A stretch of DNA of 42,849 bases from Bacteroidales bacterium (lineage in GTDB: Bacteria > Bacteroidota > Bacteroidia > Bacteroidales > UBA12077). This document shows positions 26,146 through 34,812 of this stretch, one piece after another. Made by a program: the position numbers and the translations under genes. The stretch is from positions 1-42,849 of the forward strand of contig JAIORB010000007.1 in NCBI GenBank assembly GCA_021108325.1. Direction: 5' to 3'. Below the pieces are notes generated by a model. That model saw only the letters and a list, made by a program, of their open reading frames with translations, did no database searches and was not told the origin of the DNA. Numbering within the stretch: the stretch's first letter is position 1; each line of letters starts with the position of its first letter.

Positions 26146-26709
26146 TTATTTTTTCTTAGCAGTTTTTGGTGCTATAAAAATTATCATTCTTTTACCTTCA
26201 AGCTTAGGTAACTGTTCAACTTTTCCATAATCTTCCAGATCCTGTGCTAATCTTAACAGAAGTATTTCACCCTGTTCTTTAAACAAAATTGAACGACCTT
26301 TAAAAAACACAAACGCTTTTACTTTTGCGCCATCTTCAAGAAATTTAATGGCATGCTTTAATTTAAACTGGTAATCATGCTCATCGGTTTGTGGACCGAA
26401 TCTAATTTCTTTTAGAACTACTTTTTGTGTTTTAGCTTTAAGCTCTTTCTGTCTTTTCTTTTGCTGATAAAGAAACTTCTGATAATCAATTATCTTACAA
26501 ACCGGAGGGTCGGCGTTCGGTGAAATTTCAACCAAATCAAGCTCTAATTCATCTGCAAGCTTTAAAGCATCTTGAATAGAGTAAACATCAGGTTTTTCAA
26601 TATTATCTCCTACAAGCCTGACTGCATGTGCACGTATAAAATTATTTATTTTATGTGCTGGCTCAGCTTTTTTGAATGGTCTCCTTTGTCTTGGTCTTGG
26701 TCCTGCTAT
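26146..26709 (-). CDS. infC: Translation initiation factor IF-3 (non-canonical AUA start)
   Basis: IF-3 binds the 30S subunit and checks start-codon pairing. The conserved C-terminal domain is obvious ([47 protein letters not shown]). Coding similarity continues upstream of the first ATG/GTG/TTG candidates through the N-terminal domain ([33 protein letters not shown]) to [16 protein letters not shown]. In that frame the only codon at the expected first position is ATA at 26709-26707, preceded 8 bases away by a strong AGGAGG; an in-frame TAG lies five codons upstream. The protein is then 187 residues, normal for the family. Rare AUU/AUC/AUA starts are the known means by which IF-3 limits its own synthesis. 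Confidence 0.93.
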   Translation of the reverse strand: MAGPRPRQRRPFKKAEPAHKINNFIRAHAVRLVGDNIEKPDVYSIQDALKLADELELDLVEISPNADPPVCKIIDYQKFLYQQKKRQKELKAKTQKVVLKEIRFGPQTDEHDYQFKLKHAIKFLEDGAKVKAFVFFKGRSILFKEQGEILLLRLAQDLEDYGKVEQLPKLEGKRMIIFIAPKTAKKK

Positions 26710-26738
26710 GACTAGGTCCTCCTAATTTTAGTTAATAA

Positions 26739-28691
26739 TTAATTTATTTTATATGCTTCAGTTTGAGCTTTTACTTCTTTATTAATTAAGTCTGCAAATT
26801 CTTCCAGTTTCATACTTCCTTTATCTCCATCACCCTGCACACGCACCGAAACTGTCTCACTCTCAACTTCTTTCTCACCAACAATCAGAAGATAAGGTAT
26901 GCGTTTTAACTCATTATCACGTATCTTTTTACCTATCTTCTCGTTACGGTCGTCAATTAATGTGCGAATATCGCAATTATTTAGGAAATTCAAAACTTTT
27001 TCGGCATAATCATTATGTTTTTCACTGATTGGAAGAACAACTACCTGATCGGGAGTTAACCATAATGGAAATTTCCCGGCAGTATGCTCAATTAAAACAG
27101 CAACAAATCTTTCCATTGATCCAAAAGGTGCTCTGTGTATCATCACGGGGCGATGTTTCTTATTATCAGCACCAACATATTCTAATTCGAATCGTTCCGG
27201 CAAATTATAGTCAACCTGAATTGTTCCTAATTGCCATTGGCGTCCAAGTGCATCTTTAACCATAAAATCAAGTTTTGGCCCATAAAATGCTGCTTCGCCA
27301 TATTCAATATTGTACTTCAAATCTTTCTCATTGACAGCTTCAAGAATTGCACTTTCAGATTTTTCCCAATTATCATCACTGCCAATATATTTTGTTTTAT
27401 CATCAGGATCGCGTAATGAAACCTGGGCAGTGAAATCTTTAAAATCCAAAGCACTGAAAATGGTAAAAACAATATCCATCACTTTCTTGAATTCATCTTT
27501 AAGTTGATCGGGACGACAAAAGATATGAGCATCATCTTGTGTAAATCCGCGAACACGTGTTAATCCATGTAATTCGCCACTTTGCTCGTATCTGTAAACC
27601 GTTCCAAACTCTGCATAACGAACAGGTAAATCTTTATATGAATGTGGTTTGTGCTTATAAATTTCGCAATGGTGCGGACAATTCATTGGTTTTAATAAGA
27701 ACTCCTCACCCTCTGCCGGTGTACTAATAGGCTGAAAAGAATCTTTCCCGTATTTTTCATAATGACCCGAAGTTACCCAAAGTTCCTTCAATCCAATATG
27801 AGGAGCTATTACCTGCTGATAACCATGTTTTTTCTGAATTTTCTTTAAAAAATTCTCCAGTCTTTCACGTAATTCTGCTCCTTTAGGCAGCCATAGTGGT
27901 AAGCCCTGCCCTACTTTCTGAGAAAAAGTAAATAGCTCAAGTTCTTTCCCAATCTTACGATGATCACGTTTTTTAGCCTCCTCAATTAAAACCAAATATT
28001 CCTCAAGCATTTTTTGCTTTGGAAAAGTAATACCATAAACACGAGTTAATTGTTTACGTTTTTCATCTCCACGCCAATAAGCACCGGCAACACTCAAAAT
28101 CTTGATTGCTTTTATTTTCTCGGTACTTGGCAAATGCGGACCACGACACAAATCAGTAAAATTACCTTGTTCATATAAAGTAATAGTACCATCCTCAAGT
28201 TCTGTAATAAGTTCAACCTTATATTCGTTACCCTTTTTACTATAAAAATCTAAAGCTTCTTGTTTCGCAACTTCTCTCCTTTTATATTCATTCTTCTGCT
28301 GCGCTAATTCTTTCATTTTAGCTTCGATTTTTGGAAAGTCGGCATCAGTTATAACTCGTCCATCACCTAAATCAACATCGTAATAAAAACCATTTTCGAT
28401 ACTTGGCCCGATACCCAACTTAATTCCCGGGTATAATGCTTCCAAAGCTTCAGCCATTAAATGCGCAGATGAATGCCAAAATGCATGTTTACCTTCCTCA
28501 TCATTCCACTTATGCAATTTGATTTTTGCATCAATATCGATGGGTCTTTGAAGATCCCAAACCTCATCATTAACAGTTATTGATAAAACTTCTTTAGCTA
28601 ATCCATGGCTTATATTTTTGGCAATTTCATACCCCGAAATTGCTTCATTGTATTCATGTACAGAATTATCCGGTAATGTTATTTTAATCAT
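26739..28691 (-). CDS. thrS: Threonine-tRNA ligase
   Basis: This 650-residue class II synthetase charges tRNA-Thr and edits Ser-tRNA. Domains in order: TGS (1-60, [14 protein letters not shown]), editing domain with the [12 protein letters not shown] motif near residue 74 and the later CRGPHLPST, catalytic core with [45 protein letters not shown] (motif 2, quoted in parts: [21 protein letters not shown]) and [13 protein letters not shown] (motif 3), then the anticodon-binding domain from about 550. It is the first gene of the thrS-infC-rpmI-rplT cluster; infC begins 29 bp after it. A -7 element lies 28 bases upstream. Confidence 0.98.
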   Translation of the reverse strand: MIKITLPDNSVHEYNEAISGYEIAKNISHGLAKEVLSITVNDEVWDLQRPIDIDAKIKLHKWNDEEGKHAFWHSSAHLMAEALEALYPGIKLGIGPSIENGFYYDVDLGDGRVITDADFPKIEAKMKELAQQKNEYKRREVAKQEALDFYSKKGNEYKVELITELEDGTITLYEQGNFTDLCRGPHLPSTEKIKAIKILSVAGAYWRGDEKRKQLTRVYGITFPKQKMLEEYLVLIEEAKKRDHRKIGKELELFTFSQKVGQGLPLWLPKGAELRERLENFLKKIQKKHGYQQVIAPHIGLKELWVTSGHYEKYGKDSFQPISTPAEGEEFLLKPMNCPHHCEIYKHKPHSYKDLPVRYAEFGTVYRYEQSGELHGLTRVRGFTQDDAHIFCRPDQLKDEFKKVMDIVFTIFSALDFKDFTAQVSLRDPDDKTKYIGSDDNWEKSESAILEAVNEKDLKYNIEYGEAAFYGPKLDFMVKDALGRQWQLGTIQVDYNLPERFELEYVGADNKKHRPVMIHRAPFGSMERFVAVLIEHTAGKFPLWLTPDQVVVLPISEKHNDYAEKVLNFLNNCDIRTLIDDRNEKIGKKIRDNELKRIPYLLIVGEKEVESETVSVRVQGDGDKGSMKLEEFADLINKEVKAQTEAYKIN

Positions 28692-28718
28692 TTTAAATCT
28701 TTTTCAAATTCAAGAGTG

Positions 28719-28726
28719 CAAAGATA
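28719..28726 (-). promoter_or_regulatory. -7 promoter element (TATCTTTG) for thrS
   Basis: TATCTTTG on the minus strand matches TAnnTTTG exactly and sits 27 bases before the thrS ATG, placing the RNA start near 28711. No good TTTG was found about 20 bp upstream, so the -33 part is weak. Confidence 0.55.
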
Positions 28727-28839
28727 TAAATTCTTTGCCGAATTCATCATGCAAATCTTTAATAAATATTACTATTTTTAACCCCTATTTTGATTATTAA
28801 CAATATTTTAAATTTATCATTAAAAATAATCCTAAGATT

Positions 28840-31017
28840 ATGAAATCTATAGTTAAATATGCTGTTATAATTTTACTGACCTTTATTTCGCACAATGTAT
28901 TTTCTCAAGAAATAATTAATAAGATTACCCTCGAAGATATTTTTATAGATAAAAAGTTTACAGAACGTACTGTCAGAGGGCTGCGATCAATGAATGACGG
29001 CGAACATTTCACTACCCTTGAAGATAGTCGGAAAATTATAAAATTTAGCTATAAAACAGGCGAAATCGCTGACATATTGTTTAATACGATCGAACCTGAT
29101 TTTATTATTAAAGACTATGAATTTTCATCAGATGAATCAAAAATATTACTTGCTGTAAATGCAGAATTCGTATACAGAAGATCTTATACTGCCGAATATT
29201 ATATTTATGATATTGCTACTCGAAAATTAGAAAAATTAAGTAATAAAGGAAGACAAAAATATGCATCATTCTCACCAAACGCACTAAAAGTAGCTTTTGT
29301 CAGAGACAACAACATATTTATAAAAGATATTCAAGCAAATGAAGAAAAACAAATCACCTTTGATGGAAAATTTAATAATATAATTAATGGTGGAACTGAT
29401 TGGGTTTATGAAGAAGAGTTTAGTTTTACGAGAGCTTTTTTCTGGTCGCCAGATGGAGATAAAATTGCCTATTATAAATTCGATGAAAGTGATGTCAAGG
29501 TATTTAACATGACAAAATACAACAATGATCTTTATCCTGAGAATTATGCATTTAAATACCCAAAAGCAGGTGAAAAAAATTCTATTGTAAGCATTCATGT
29601 TTTTGACTGCAAAAGCAACAATACCAATACAATGGATATTGGAAAAATAACAGATCAGTACATCTCAAGAATAAAATGGATTACTGATAATAATAAATTA
29701 GCAATTATCAGGGAAAATAGATTGCAAAATCATATAGAAATACTTATTGCAAATACTGATAACGGAAATTCGAAAGTTATTTACGAAGAGAAAAACAAAT
29801 ACTATATTGAACGAATTGAAGACTGGTATATGACCATGACTGATGATGGGAAACATTTTGTTATCAATAGTGAAAAGGACGGATGGAATCACTTTTATTT
29901 ATACGACATTGAAGGAACTCTTATAAATCAAATTACCAAAGGAGAATGGGATGTAACTGACTTTATTGGGCTGGATAGTAAATCCCAAACCTTATATTAT
30001 CAGTCTGCTGAAGAATCTCCACTTCATAAAGCAGTTTATTCAATTAACTTTAATGGAAGCAAAAAGAAAAAGCTTTCAGCAAAAAAAGGAACTAACAAAG
30101 CTGTATTTAGTAAAGGTTATAAATATTATATTAATTATTATTCGAATGCTAATAGCCCAAAATACGTAACTCTACATGATCAAAAAGGGAAATTAATTCG
30201 AGTTTTAGAGGATAATAAAGAATTAAACCAAGCAATTAAGAATTGCAATTTTACCGCTCCTGAATTTTTTACTATAAATACTCCTTCGAGCAAATGGGAC
30301 TTAAATGCCTACATGATAAAACCAAATAATTTCGATTCAGAAAAAAAATACCCAATGCTAATGTTCCAATACGGAGGACCGGGATCGCAGCGAGTGACAG
30401 ACTCCTGGCCAAGATTTTTTATATGGCATCAGATGTTAACTCAAAAGGGTTATATCATTGTTTGCGTTGATAACAGAGGTACCGGAGCCCAAGGAGAGGA
30501 ATTTAAAAAATTAACTTATGGACAGTTAGGGAAATATGAAACTATTGATCAGATTGAAGCAGCAGAATACTTGAGTAGCTTACCATATATTGATGAAAAC
30601 AGAACCGGAATCTGGGGATGGAGCTATGGTGGTTTTTTGTCAACATCTTGTTTATTACAAGGTGCCAACGTCTTTGAAATGGCAATTGCTGTTGCACCTG
30701 TAAGTTCTTATCGATTTTACGATTCAATATATACCGAGCTGTATATGGGATTACCGCAAGATAATGCAGAAGGATATGATAACAATGCATTATTATCGCA
30801 TGTAGATAAATTAAACGGGGAACTATTACTTATACACGGAACCGGAGATGATAATGTACATTTTCAAAATTCCATTGAATTAGCCAGGAAATTGACCGAA
30901 GCAAATAAGCAATTTGAGTCGCAATTCTATATTGATAAAGCACATAGCATTAGAGGAAGTAAAACGCAACTGCATTTATATACACGAATGACTAATTTTA
31001 TTCTTGAGAATTTGTAA
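28840..31017 (+). CDS. Dipeptidyl-peptidase IV-type S9 serine peptidase, exported
   Basis: This 725-residue protein has a signal peptide (MKSIVKYAVIILLTFISHNVFSQ), an N-terminal beta-propeller (about 40-470) and a C-terminal alpha/beta hydrolase domain. The propeller carries DWVYEEEFSFTRAFFWSPDG, with the paired glutamates that bind the substrate's free N-terminus in DPP IV. The catalytic serine is S595 in GWSYGG; the aspartate lies in HGTGDDNVHF and the histidine in DKAHSIRG. Length and motifs match bacterial DPP IV, which removes X-Pro (or X-Ala) dipeptides in the periplasm during peptide use. It is divergent from thrS and followed by a terminator, so it is monocistronic. Confidence 0.93.
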   Translation: MKSIVKYAVIILLTFISHNVFSQEIINKITLEDIFIDKKFTERTVRGLRSMNDGEHFTTLEDSRKIIKFSYKTGEIADILFNTIEPDFIIKDYEFSSDESKILLAVNAEFVYRRSYTAEYYIYDIATRKLEKLSNKGRQKYASFSPNALKVAFVRDNNIFIKDIQANEEKQITFDGKFNNIINGGTDWVYEEEFSFTRAFFWSPDGDKIAYYKFDESDVKVFNMTKYNNDLYPENYAFKYPKAGEKNSIVSIHVFDCKSNNTNTMDIGKITDQYISRIKWITDNNKLAIIRENRLQNHIEILIANTDNGNSKVIYEEKNKYYIERIEDWYMTMTDDGKHFVINSEKDGWNHFYLYDIEGTLINQITKGEWDVTDFIGLDSKSQTLYYQSAEESPLHKAVYSINFNGSKKKKLSAKKGTNKAVFSKGYKYYINYYSNANSPKYVTLHDQKGKLIRVLEDNKELNQAIKNCNFTAPEFFTINTPSSKWDLNAYMIKPNNFDSEKKYPMLMFQYGGPGSQRVTDSWPRFFIWHQMLTQKGYIIVCVDNRGTGAQGEEFKKLTYGQLGKYETIDQIEAAEYLSSLPYIDENRTGIWGWSYGGFLSTSCLLQGANVFEMAIAVAPVSSYRFYDSIYTELYMGLPQDNAEGYDNNALLSHVDKLNGELLLIHGTGDDNVHFQNSIELARKLTEANKQFESQFYIDKAHSIRGSKTQLHLYTRMTNFILENL

Positions 31018-31042
31018 TTTAGTATCAAGTATAGAGATATGA

Positions 31043-31077
31043 GTATCAAGATTTAAAATATTCTTGATACTTTTTTT
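31043..31077 (+). terminator. Rho-independent terminator of the DPP IV-type gene
   Basis: GTATCAAG (31043-31050) pairs perfectly with CTTGATAC (31063-31070) and is followed by seven T. The same GTATCAAG word also occurs at 31022-31029, and its inverse occurs near 33440, so the terminator seems built from a local degenerate repeat. Confidence 0.7.
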
Positions 31078-31130
31078 AGCCAGTTATATTTATGTTACTA
31101 TATTTTCTTTAATTTTGTAAACTTATAAAT

Positions 31131-31182
31131 GCCCAGATGGTTAAACCTGCCTACCGGCAGGCAGGTTGGTAGACAGGTCAGG
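31131..31182 (+). pseudogene. Truncated tRNA-Leu 5' copy interrupted by a 20-bp palindrome
   Basis: Bases 31131-31145 repeat the first 15 bases of the intact tRNA-Leu 71 bp downstream with one change. Then 20 bases (31146-31165, CCTGCCTACCGGCAGGCAGG) intervene, and 31166-31182 resume at the next tRNA base (TTGGTAGACA...) with three changes in 17. The inserted stretch is a near-perfect palindrome. It lies in the part that would be the D-loop. There is no anticodon arm or 3' half, so this cannot be a functional tRNA. Confidence 0.75.
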
Positions 31183-31201
31183 TAAAATAAAATTATACAA
31201 T

Positions 31202-31285
31202 GCCCAGATGGTGAAATTGGTAGACACGCCAGCTTGAGGGGCTGGTGCTCGCAAGGGTGTGCAAGTTCGAGTCTTGTTCTGGGCA
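31202..31285 (+). tRNA. tRNA-Leu (anticodon GAG)
   Basis: The 84-nt gene has a 7-bp acceptor stem (GCCCAGA / TCTGGGC), discriminator A, D-loop with TTGGTAGACA, an anticodon stem CCAGC / GCTGG closing the loop TTGAGGG (anticodon GAG, reading CUC/CUU), a long variable arm (TGCTCGCAAGGGTGT) typical of class II leucine tRNAs, and a T arm with GTTCGAGTC. The 3' CCA is not encoded. A terminator follows after 5 bases. Confidence 0.96.
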
Positions 31286-31290
31286 CATAA

Positions 31291-31322
31291 AACGAATGCT
31301 AATCAAGGCATTCGTTTTTTTT
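31291..31322 (+). terminator. Rho-independent terminator of tRNA-Leu
   Basis: AACGAATGC (31291-31299) pairs perfectly with GCATTCGTT (31308-31316) across an 8-base loop and runs straight into a long T tract. Confidence 0.85.
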
Positions 31323-31367
31323 AACAACAAGATGTTAAAAACTACTTGAGAATCTTTTCCGAATTAT

Positions 31368-31399
31368 TTTGCATAGTCAAAAACTATCACATACATTTG
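31368..31399 (+). promoter_or_regulatory. Promoter of the cob operon (TTTG-N20-TACATTTG)
   Basis: TTTG at 31368-31371 and TACATTTG at 31392-31399 match both consensus parts exactly with a 20-bp spacer. The predicted start near 31406 is just before the conserved 5' end of the cobalamin riboswitch. Confidence 0.75.
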
Positions 31400-31409
31400 T
31401 ATCTAGTTT

Positions 31410-31572
31410 ATGGTTCTTAGTGTAACAAGCTAAGAGGGAATCGGGTGAAAATCCTGAACAGTTTCCGCTGCTGTAAGCTCCATATCAACTTTTTGTCCAT
31501 AAAAAGACCACTATCCGCTAGCTAGCGGACGGGAAGGCCGGCAAAAAGGGAGTAAGTCAGAAGACCTGCCAT
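31410..31572 (+). promoter_or_regulatory. Cobalamin (B12) riboswitch
   Basis: The conserved parts appear in order: GGTTC near 31412, AAGAGGGAATCGGGTGAAAA followed by TCCTGAACAG, TTTCCGCTGCTGTAAGC, a CCACT segment near 31507, CGGGAAGGCC near 31530, and the B12 box AGTCAGAAGACCTGCC at 31555-31570. It lies 5' of cobU and should reduce expression of the cob genes when adenosylcobalamin is bound. The peripheral hairpin between CCACT and CGGGAAGG is occupied by a 16-bp perfect palindrome (31514-31529). A further hairpin (CGGTGT...ACACCG, 31610-31629) lies between the aptamer and the ATG and could be part of the expression platform. Confidence 0.93.
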
Positions 31573-31727
31573 TTACCAATTACATTTGTAGCTTTCGGAT
31601 AAAAAGCGACGGTGTTTAAAACCACACCGACAAAAATTCCCTTTGTATCCTGTTAGTTATGAGTAATTAAATCTATAATCTGATTTAGTTATTTGTACTA
31701 ATAAAGATTATAAATCACACATAAAAT

Positions 31728-32246
31728 ATGGCAAAAGTAATATTCATAACAGGTGGCCAACGTTCAGGTAAAAGTAGTTTTGCACAGACAAAAGCTTTGG
31801 AATTATCTACTAATCCTGTTTACATAGCTACATCAAGAATATGGGATGATGATTTTAAAAATCGTGTTGACAGACATAAAAAAGACCGTTCTGAAAGCTG
31901 GATAAATATTGAAGAAGAAAAGGAAATTAGCAAGCATGATTTGAATAGAAAAGTAGTGGTATTAGATTGTATTACACTCTGGTTAACTAACTTTTTTTCA
32001 GATTATAATTTTGATACTGGAAAAAGCCTGGAAGAAACCAAAAAAGAATGGGAGAAGTTTATAAAAAAGGATTTTACAATATTTGTAATATCAAATGAAA
32101 TTGGAATGGGTGTACATGCAGAAACAGAAGGAGCACGAAAATTCACCGATTTACAAGGCTGGATGAATCAATACATTGCCAAACAAGCGGATGAAGTATA
32201 TTTAATGATTTCCGGAATACCTTTAAAAATAGCTTCTAGCCTTTAG
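31728..32246 (+). CDS. cobU: Bifunctional adenosylcobinamide kinase / adenosylcobinamide-phosphate guanylyltransferase
   Basis: This 172-residue enzyme phosphorylates adenosylcobinamide and then attaches GMP, making adenosylcobinamide-GDP. The P-loop is ITGGQRSGKSS (residues 7-17), and the guanylylated histidine is probably H50 in NRVDRHKKDR. VVLDCITLWLTNFF and the ISNEIGMGVHAE motif follow, in standard CobU order. Length is normal. It is the first gene after the cobalamin riboswitch and is followed by cobT after 38 bp. Confidence 0.95.
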   Translation: MAKVIFITGGQRSGKSSFAQTKALELSTNPVYIATSRIWDDDFKNRVDRHKKDRSESWINIEEEKEISKHDLNRKVVVLDCITLWLTNFFSDYNFDTGKSLEETKKEWEKFIKKDFTIFVISNEIGMGVHAETEGARKFTDLQGWMNQYIAKQADEVYLMISGIPLKIASSL

Positions 32247-32284
32247 CTATTAGCTTTTAGCAAAAACTTTAAACTAATAAACCA

Positions 32285-33298
32285 ATGAACAATATTTTAA
32301 AAGAACAATTACAACATAAAATTAACACCAGAACTAAACCTTTAGGTTCGCTTGGTAAATTAGAAGAAATTGCTTTACAAATTGGACAAATTCAAAATAC
32401 AACTTCGCCTGAATTAAAAAATCCAACAATCCTTGTATTTGCTGCCGACCATGGATTAGCTGATGCTGGTGTTAGTCCATTCCCAAAGGAGGTAACAGAA
32501 CAAATGGTTCTGAATTTTTTAAATGATGGTGCTGCAATTAATGTGTTTAGCAAACAAAACGAAATTAATTTAAAAGTTATTGATGCCGGAGTTGATGCTG
32601 ATTTTGGAAACGATACAAACCTTATCCATGCTAAAATCGCTAACGGAACAAAAAACATTCTCGAGAGCGCTGCCATGACAATTGAAGAATGTAAAAAAGC
32701 TATGAAAACCGGAGGTGAAATTGTTGAAGAACAATTTAAGTCTGGTTGCAATATTATTGGTTTTGGAGAAATGGGAATTGGAAATACTTCTTCGGCATCA
32801 TTAATAATGAGTAAAATAACAGGTCTGTCAGTGGATGAATGCACAGGAAAAGGAACCGGACACGACGATGAAGGATTAAAACGTAAAAAAGAAATTCTTA
32901 AACAAGCTTTCGGAAAATATCAACTGAATGGTGATCCTATTGAGATTTTGTCAACTTATGGTGGTTTTGAAATTGCTATGATGACAGGTTCATTTTTGAA
33001 AGCAGCAGAGTTAAATATGACTATTATGGTAGATGGTTTTATTGTGACATCTGCGTTACTTGTAGCACAAAAAATAAATCCTGAAATATTAAATAACTGC
33101 ATATATACTCATGCTTCAAATGAACAGGGTCATATTAAAATGCTGGAATATTTAAATGCACAACCAATTTTAAATTTGGAAATGCGCTTAGGTGAAGGAA
33201 CCGGTGCTGCTGTAGTTTATCCTATTATAAAATCGGCTGTTAATTTCTTAAACCAAATGGCTAGTTTTGAAGATGCAGGAGTTTCAAACAAAGACTAA
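32285..33298 (+). CDS. cobT: Nicotinate-nucleotide-dimethylbenzimidazole phosphoribosyltransferase
   Basis: This 337-residue enzyme activates the lower-ligand base, making alpha-ribazole phosphate from nicotinate mononucleotide. Diagnostic motifs are TRTKPLGSLGKLEE at the N-terminus, VFAADHGLADAGVSPFP, GEMGIGNTSSAS, GKGTGHDDEGL and the catalytic glutamate in MRLGEGTGAAVVYP near the C-terminus. Length is normal. It lies between cobU and cobS; the 169-bp gap before cobS holds degenerate repeat sequence but no terminator that I can see. Confidence 0.96.
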   Translation: MNNILKEQLQHKINTRTKPLGSLGKLEEIALQIGQIQNTTSPELKNPTILVFAADHGLADAGVSPFPKEVTEQMVLNFLNDGAAINVFSKQNEINLKVIDAGVDADFGNDTNLIHAKIANGTKNILESAAMTIEECKKAMKTGGEIVEEQFKSGCNIIGFGEMGIGNTSSASLIMSKITGLSVDECTGKGTGHDDEGLKRKKEILKQAFGKYQLNGDPIEILSTYGGFEIAMMTGSFLKAAELNMTIMVDGFIVTSALLVAQKINPEILNNCIYTHASNEQGHIKMLEYLNAQPILNLEMRLGEGTGAAVVYPIIKSAVNFLNQMASFEDAGVSNKD

Positions 33299-33467
33299 TT
33301 AGATTTTAGTATTGAGATATGAGACATAAGAAAAAAGATACATGATGCAGGATGTAGCGGCAGTTAGCACTATGCAGTTTGCAGTTAAATTATTAATCGG
33401 TCAACCTTATTTAGGCATTGACAACTCAGAACTCGATACTTGATACTTGACACTAAATACAAAAAGA
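33299..33467. repeat. Degenerate repeat-rich spacer between cobT and cobS
   Basis: The spacer contains tandem word fragments (CTCGATACTTGATACTTGACAC, shown here as ACTCGATACTTGATACTTGA at 33431-33450) and a GTATTGAGATATGAGAC segment (33309-33325) that resembles 31022-31044 after the DPP IV-type gene. It also holds CATGATGCAGGATG and AGTTAGCACTATGCAGTTTG-type words. No coding frame or promoter consensus was recognised. Confidence 0.45.
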
Positions 33468-34238
33468 ATGAAAAAACAATGGCAACTATTTCTGACAGCA
33501 TTAATGTTCTATACAAGAATCCCTGTTCCTAAAAACATTGATCATTCAAATGAAATATTAAATAAAAGCACCAAATACTTTCCGTTTATTGGTTGGATTG
33601 TTGGAGGTTTCGGAGCATTGGTATTTTATATTTGTCAGTTTGCATTTCCATTGTCAATTTCGGTTGTTTTAAGCATGGTTAGTACAATATTGTTAACCGG
33701 AGCTTTTCACGAAGATGGTTTTGCCGATTCATGTGATGCTTTTGGTGGCGGGTGGACCAAAGAAAAGATTCTTGAAATAATGAAAGATTCAAGAATTGGA
33801 ACTTACGGAACTGTTGGTTTAATTCTTATTCTTTTAATAAAATATTTAAGCTTAATAAACATTAATGTTGAACAAATCCCATTTGTTTTGTTTGCTGCTC
33901 ATGCTCTGAGCAGATATACTGCAACAGGCATGATCTTTTTTTCGGAATATACACGTGATGATGATAAAAGCAAATCGAAACCTGTTGGAAAAAGCTTATC
34001 CTCAACAGATTATTTTATCTCCTTTATTTTTGGTAGTACTCCTCTCCTTCTATTGTCAATTGTTTATTCATATTGGTATTTATTAATCTTAATAACAATA
34101 ATTCCAATAATATTCTTTTTAAAACGATATTTTGAGAAATGGATAGGAGGTTTTACCGGTGATGCATTAGGTGCAACCCAACAAGTTTCAGAAATTGTTT
34201 TTTATCTTAGCTTTATTGTAATAAGCAGTTTCATCTAA
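33468..34238 (+). CDS. cobS: Adenosylcobinamide-GDP ribazoletransferase (cobalamin synthase)
   Basis: This integral membrane enzyme joins adenosylcobinamide-GDP and alpha-ribazole (phosphate), the last assembly step of B12. The ATG at 33468 starts MKKQWQLFLTALMFYTRIPV, the usual CobS beginning; an in-frame TTG further up (33447) lies in repeat sequence and is rejected. Several membrane helices surround the metal-binding stretch HEDGFADSCDAFGGGWTKEK and DSRIGTYG, and a late GGFTGDALGATQQVSE motif is present. At 256 residues it is of normal size. Its stop overlaps the start of cobC (TAATG). Confidence 0.95.
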   Translation: MKKQWQLFLTALMFYTRIPVPKNIDHSNEILNKSTKYFPFIGWIVGGFGALVFYICQFAFPLSISVVLSMVSTILLTGAFHEDGFADSCDAFGGGWTKEKILEIMKDSRIGTYGTVGLILILLIKYLSLININVEQIPFVLFAAHALSRYTATGMIFFSEYTRDDDKSKSKPVGKSLSSTDYFISFIFGSTPLLLLSIVYSYWYLLILITIIPIIFFLKRYFEKWIGGFTGDALGATQQVSEIVFYLSFIVISSFI

Positions 34239-34765
34239 TGAATCTTTTTTTAATTCGTCATACAAGTGTAGCAATAAGTCCGGGAATATGCTATGGACAA
34301 TCGGATGTTGATGTGGCTGACACGTTCAAAAATGAAGCTCAAATAATTAAAAATCAAATCTCAAAAATTAACTTTGATAAATTATACTCAAGTCCTTTAT
34401 TAAGATGTAAAAAATTATCAGAGTACCTTTTTAGTTCAGATATAATTTACGATGATCGCTTAAAGGAGCTTAATTTTGGCGAATGGGAATTACAAGAATG
34501 GGATAAAATAAATCATCCACAAATACACAGATGGATGAACGATTTTGTAAATACACCGTGCCCTAATGGTGAATCTTTTATCGAATTACATAATAGAGTA
34601 AACTCATTTCTTTTAGATATCCAAAGTAAACATCTGGAAAACATAGTAATTATTACTCATGGCGGAGTAATCAGAAGCTTTATTGCTCATATTCAAAATA
34701 AAGATTTAAAAAATGCTTTTAAAAGGGATATTAAATATGGTGAGATTATCAATATAGAATTCTAA
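34238..34765 (+). CDS. cobC: Alpha-ribazole phosphatase, histidine phosphatase family
   Basis: This 175-residue enzyme removes phosphate from alpha-ribazole 5'-phosphate (or from adenosylcobalamin 5'-phosphate). The phosphohistidine motif is LIRHTS (R7, H8), the second arginine lies in YSSPLLRCKKLSEYL, the acid is in LKELNFGEWE, and the second histidine is in IITHGGVIR. These are the marks of the histidine phosphatase superfamily. The one-base overlap with cobS and the cob operon context support CobC over another phosphoglycerate-mutase-like phosphatase. Confidence 0.92.
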   Translation: MNLFLIRHTSVAISPGICYGQSDVDVADTFKNEAQIIKNQISKINFDKLYSSPLLRCKKLSEYLFSSDIIYDDRLKELNFGEWELQEWDKINHPQIHRWMNDFVNTPCPNGESFIELHNRVNSFLLDIQSKHLENIVIITHGGVIRSFIAHIQNKDLKNAFKRDIKYGEIINIEF

Positions 34766-34812
34766 TTGAACCTTACTGCAATTAAAATCTTATTTGCAAA
34801 AATAATTATCTC

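Noticed and set aside
26146-26535. infC starting at the internal TTG (129 residues)
   Set aside because: This would remove the entire conserved N-terminal domain; similarity continues in frame to the ATA at 26709.
28789-28816. TTTG-N16-TAAATTTA as promoter for the DPP IV-type gene
   Set aside because: The spacer is 3-4 bp short of the usual 19-21 bp and the last -7 base is wrong, so it was not listed.
31098-31286. A 62-codon minus-strand frame across the tRNA-Leu region
   Set aside because: It is antisense to the tRNA and its partial copy; the cysteine/proline pattern comes from the palindrome and tRNA sequence.
33447-33467. TTG start for cobS at 33447
   Set aside because: The extra codons lie in degenerate spacer repeats; the ATG at 33468 begins the conserved CobS N-terminus.
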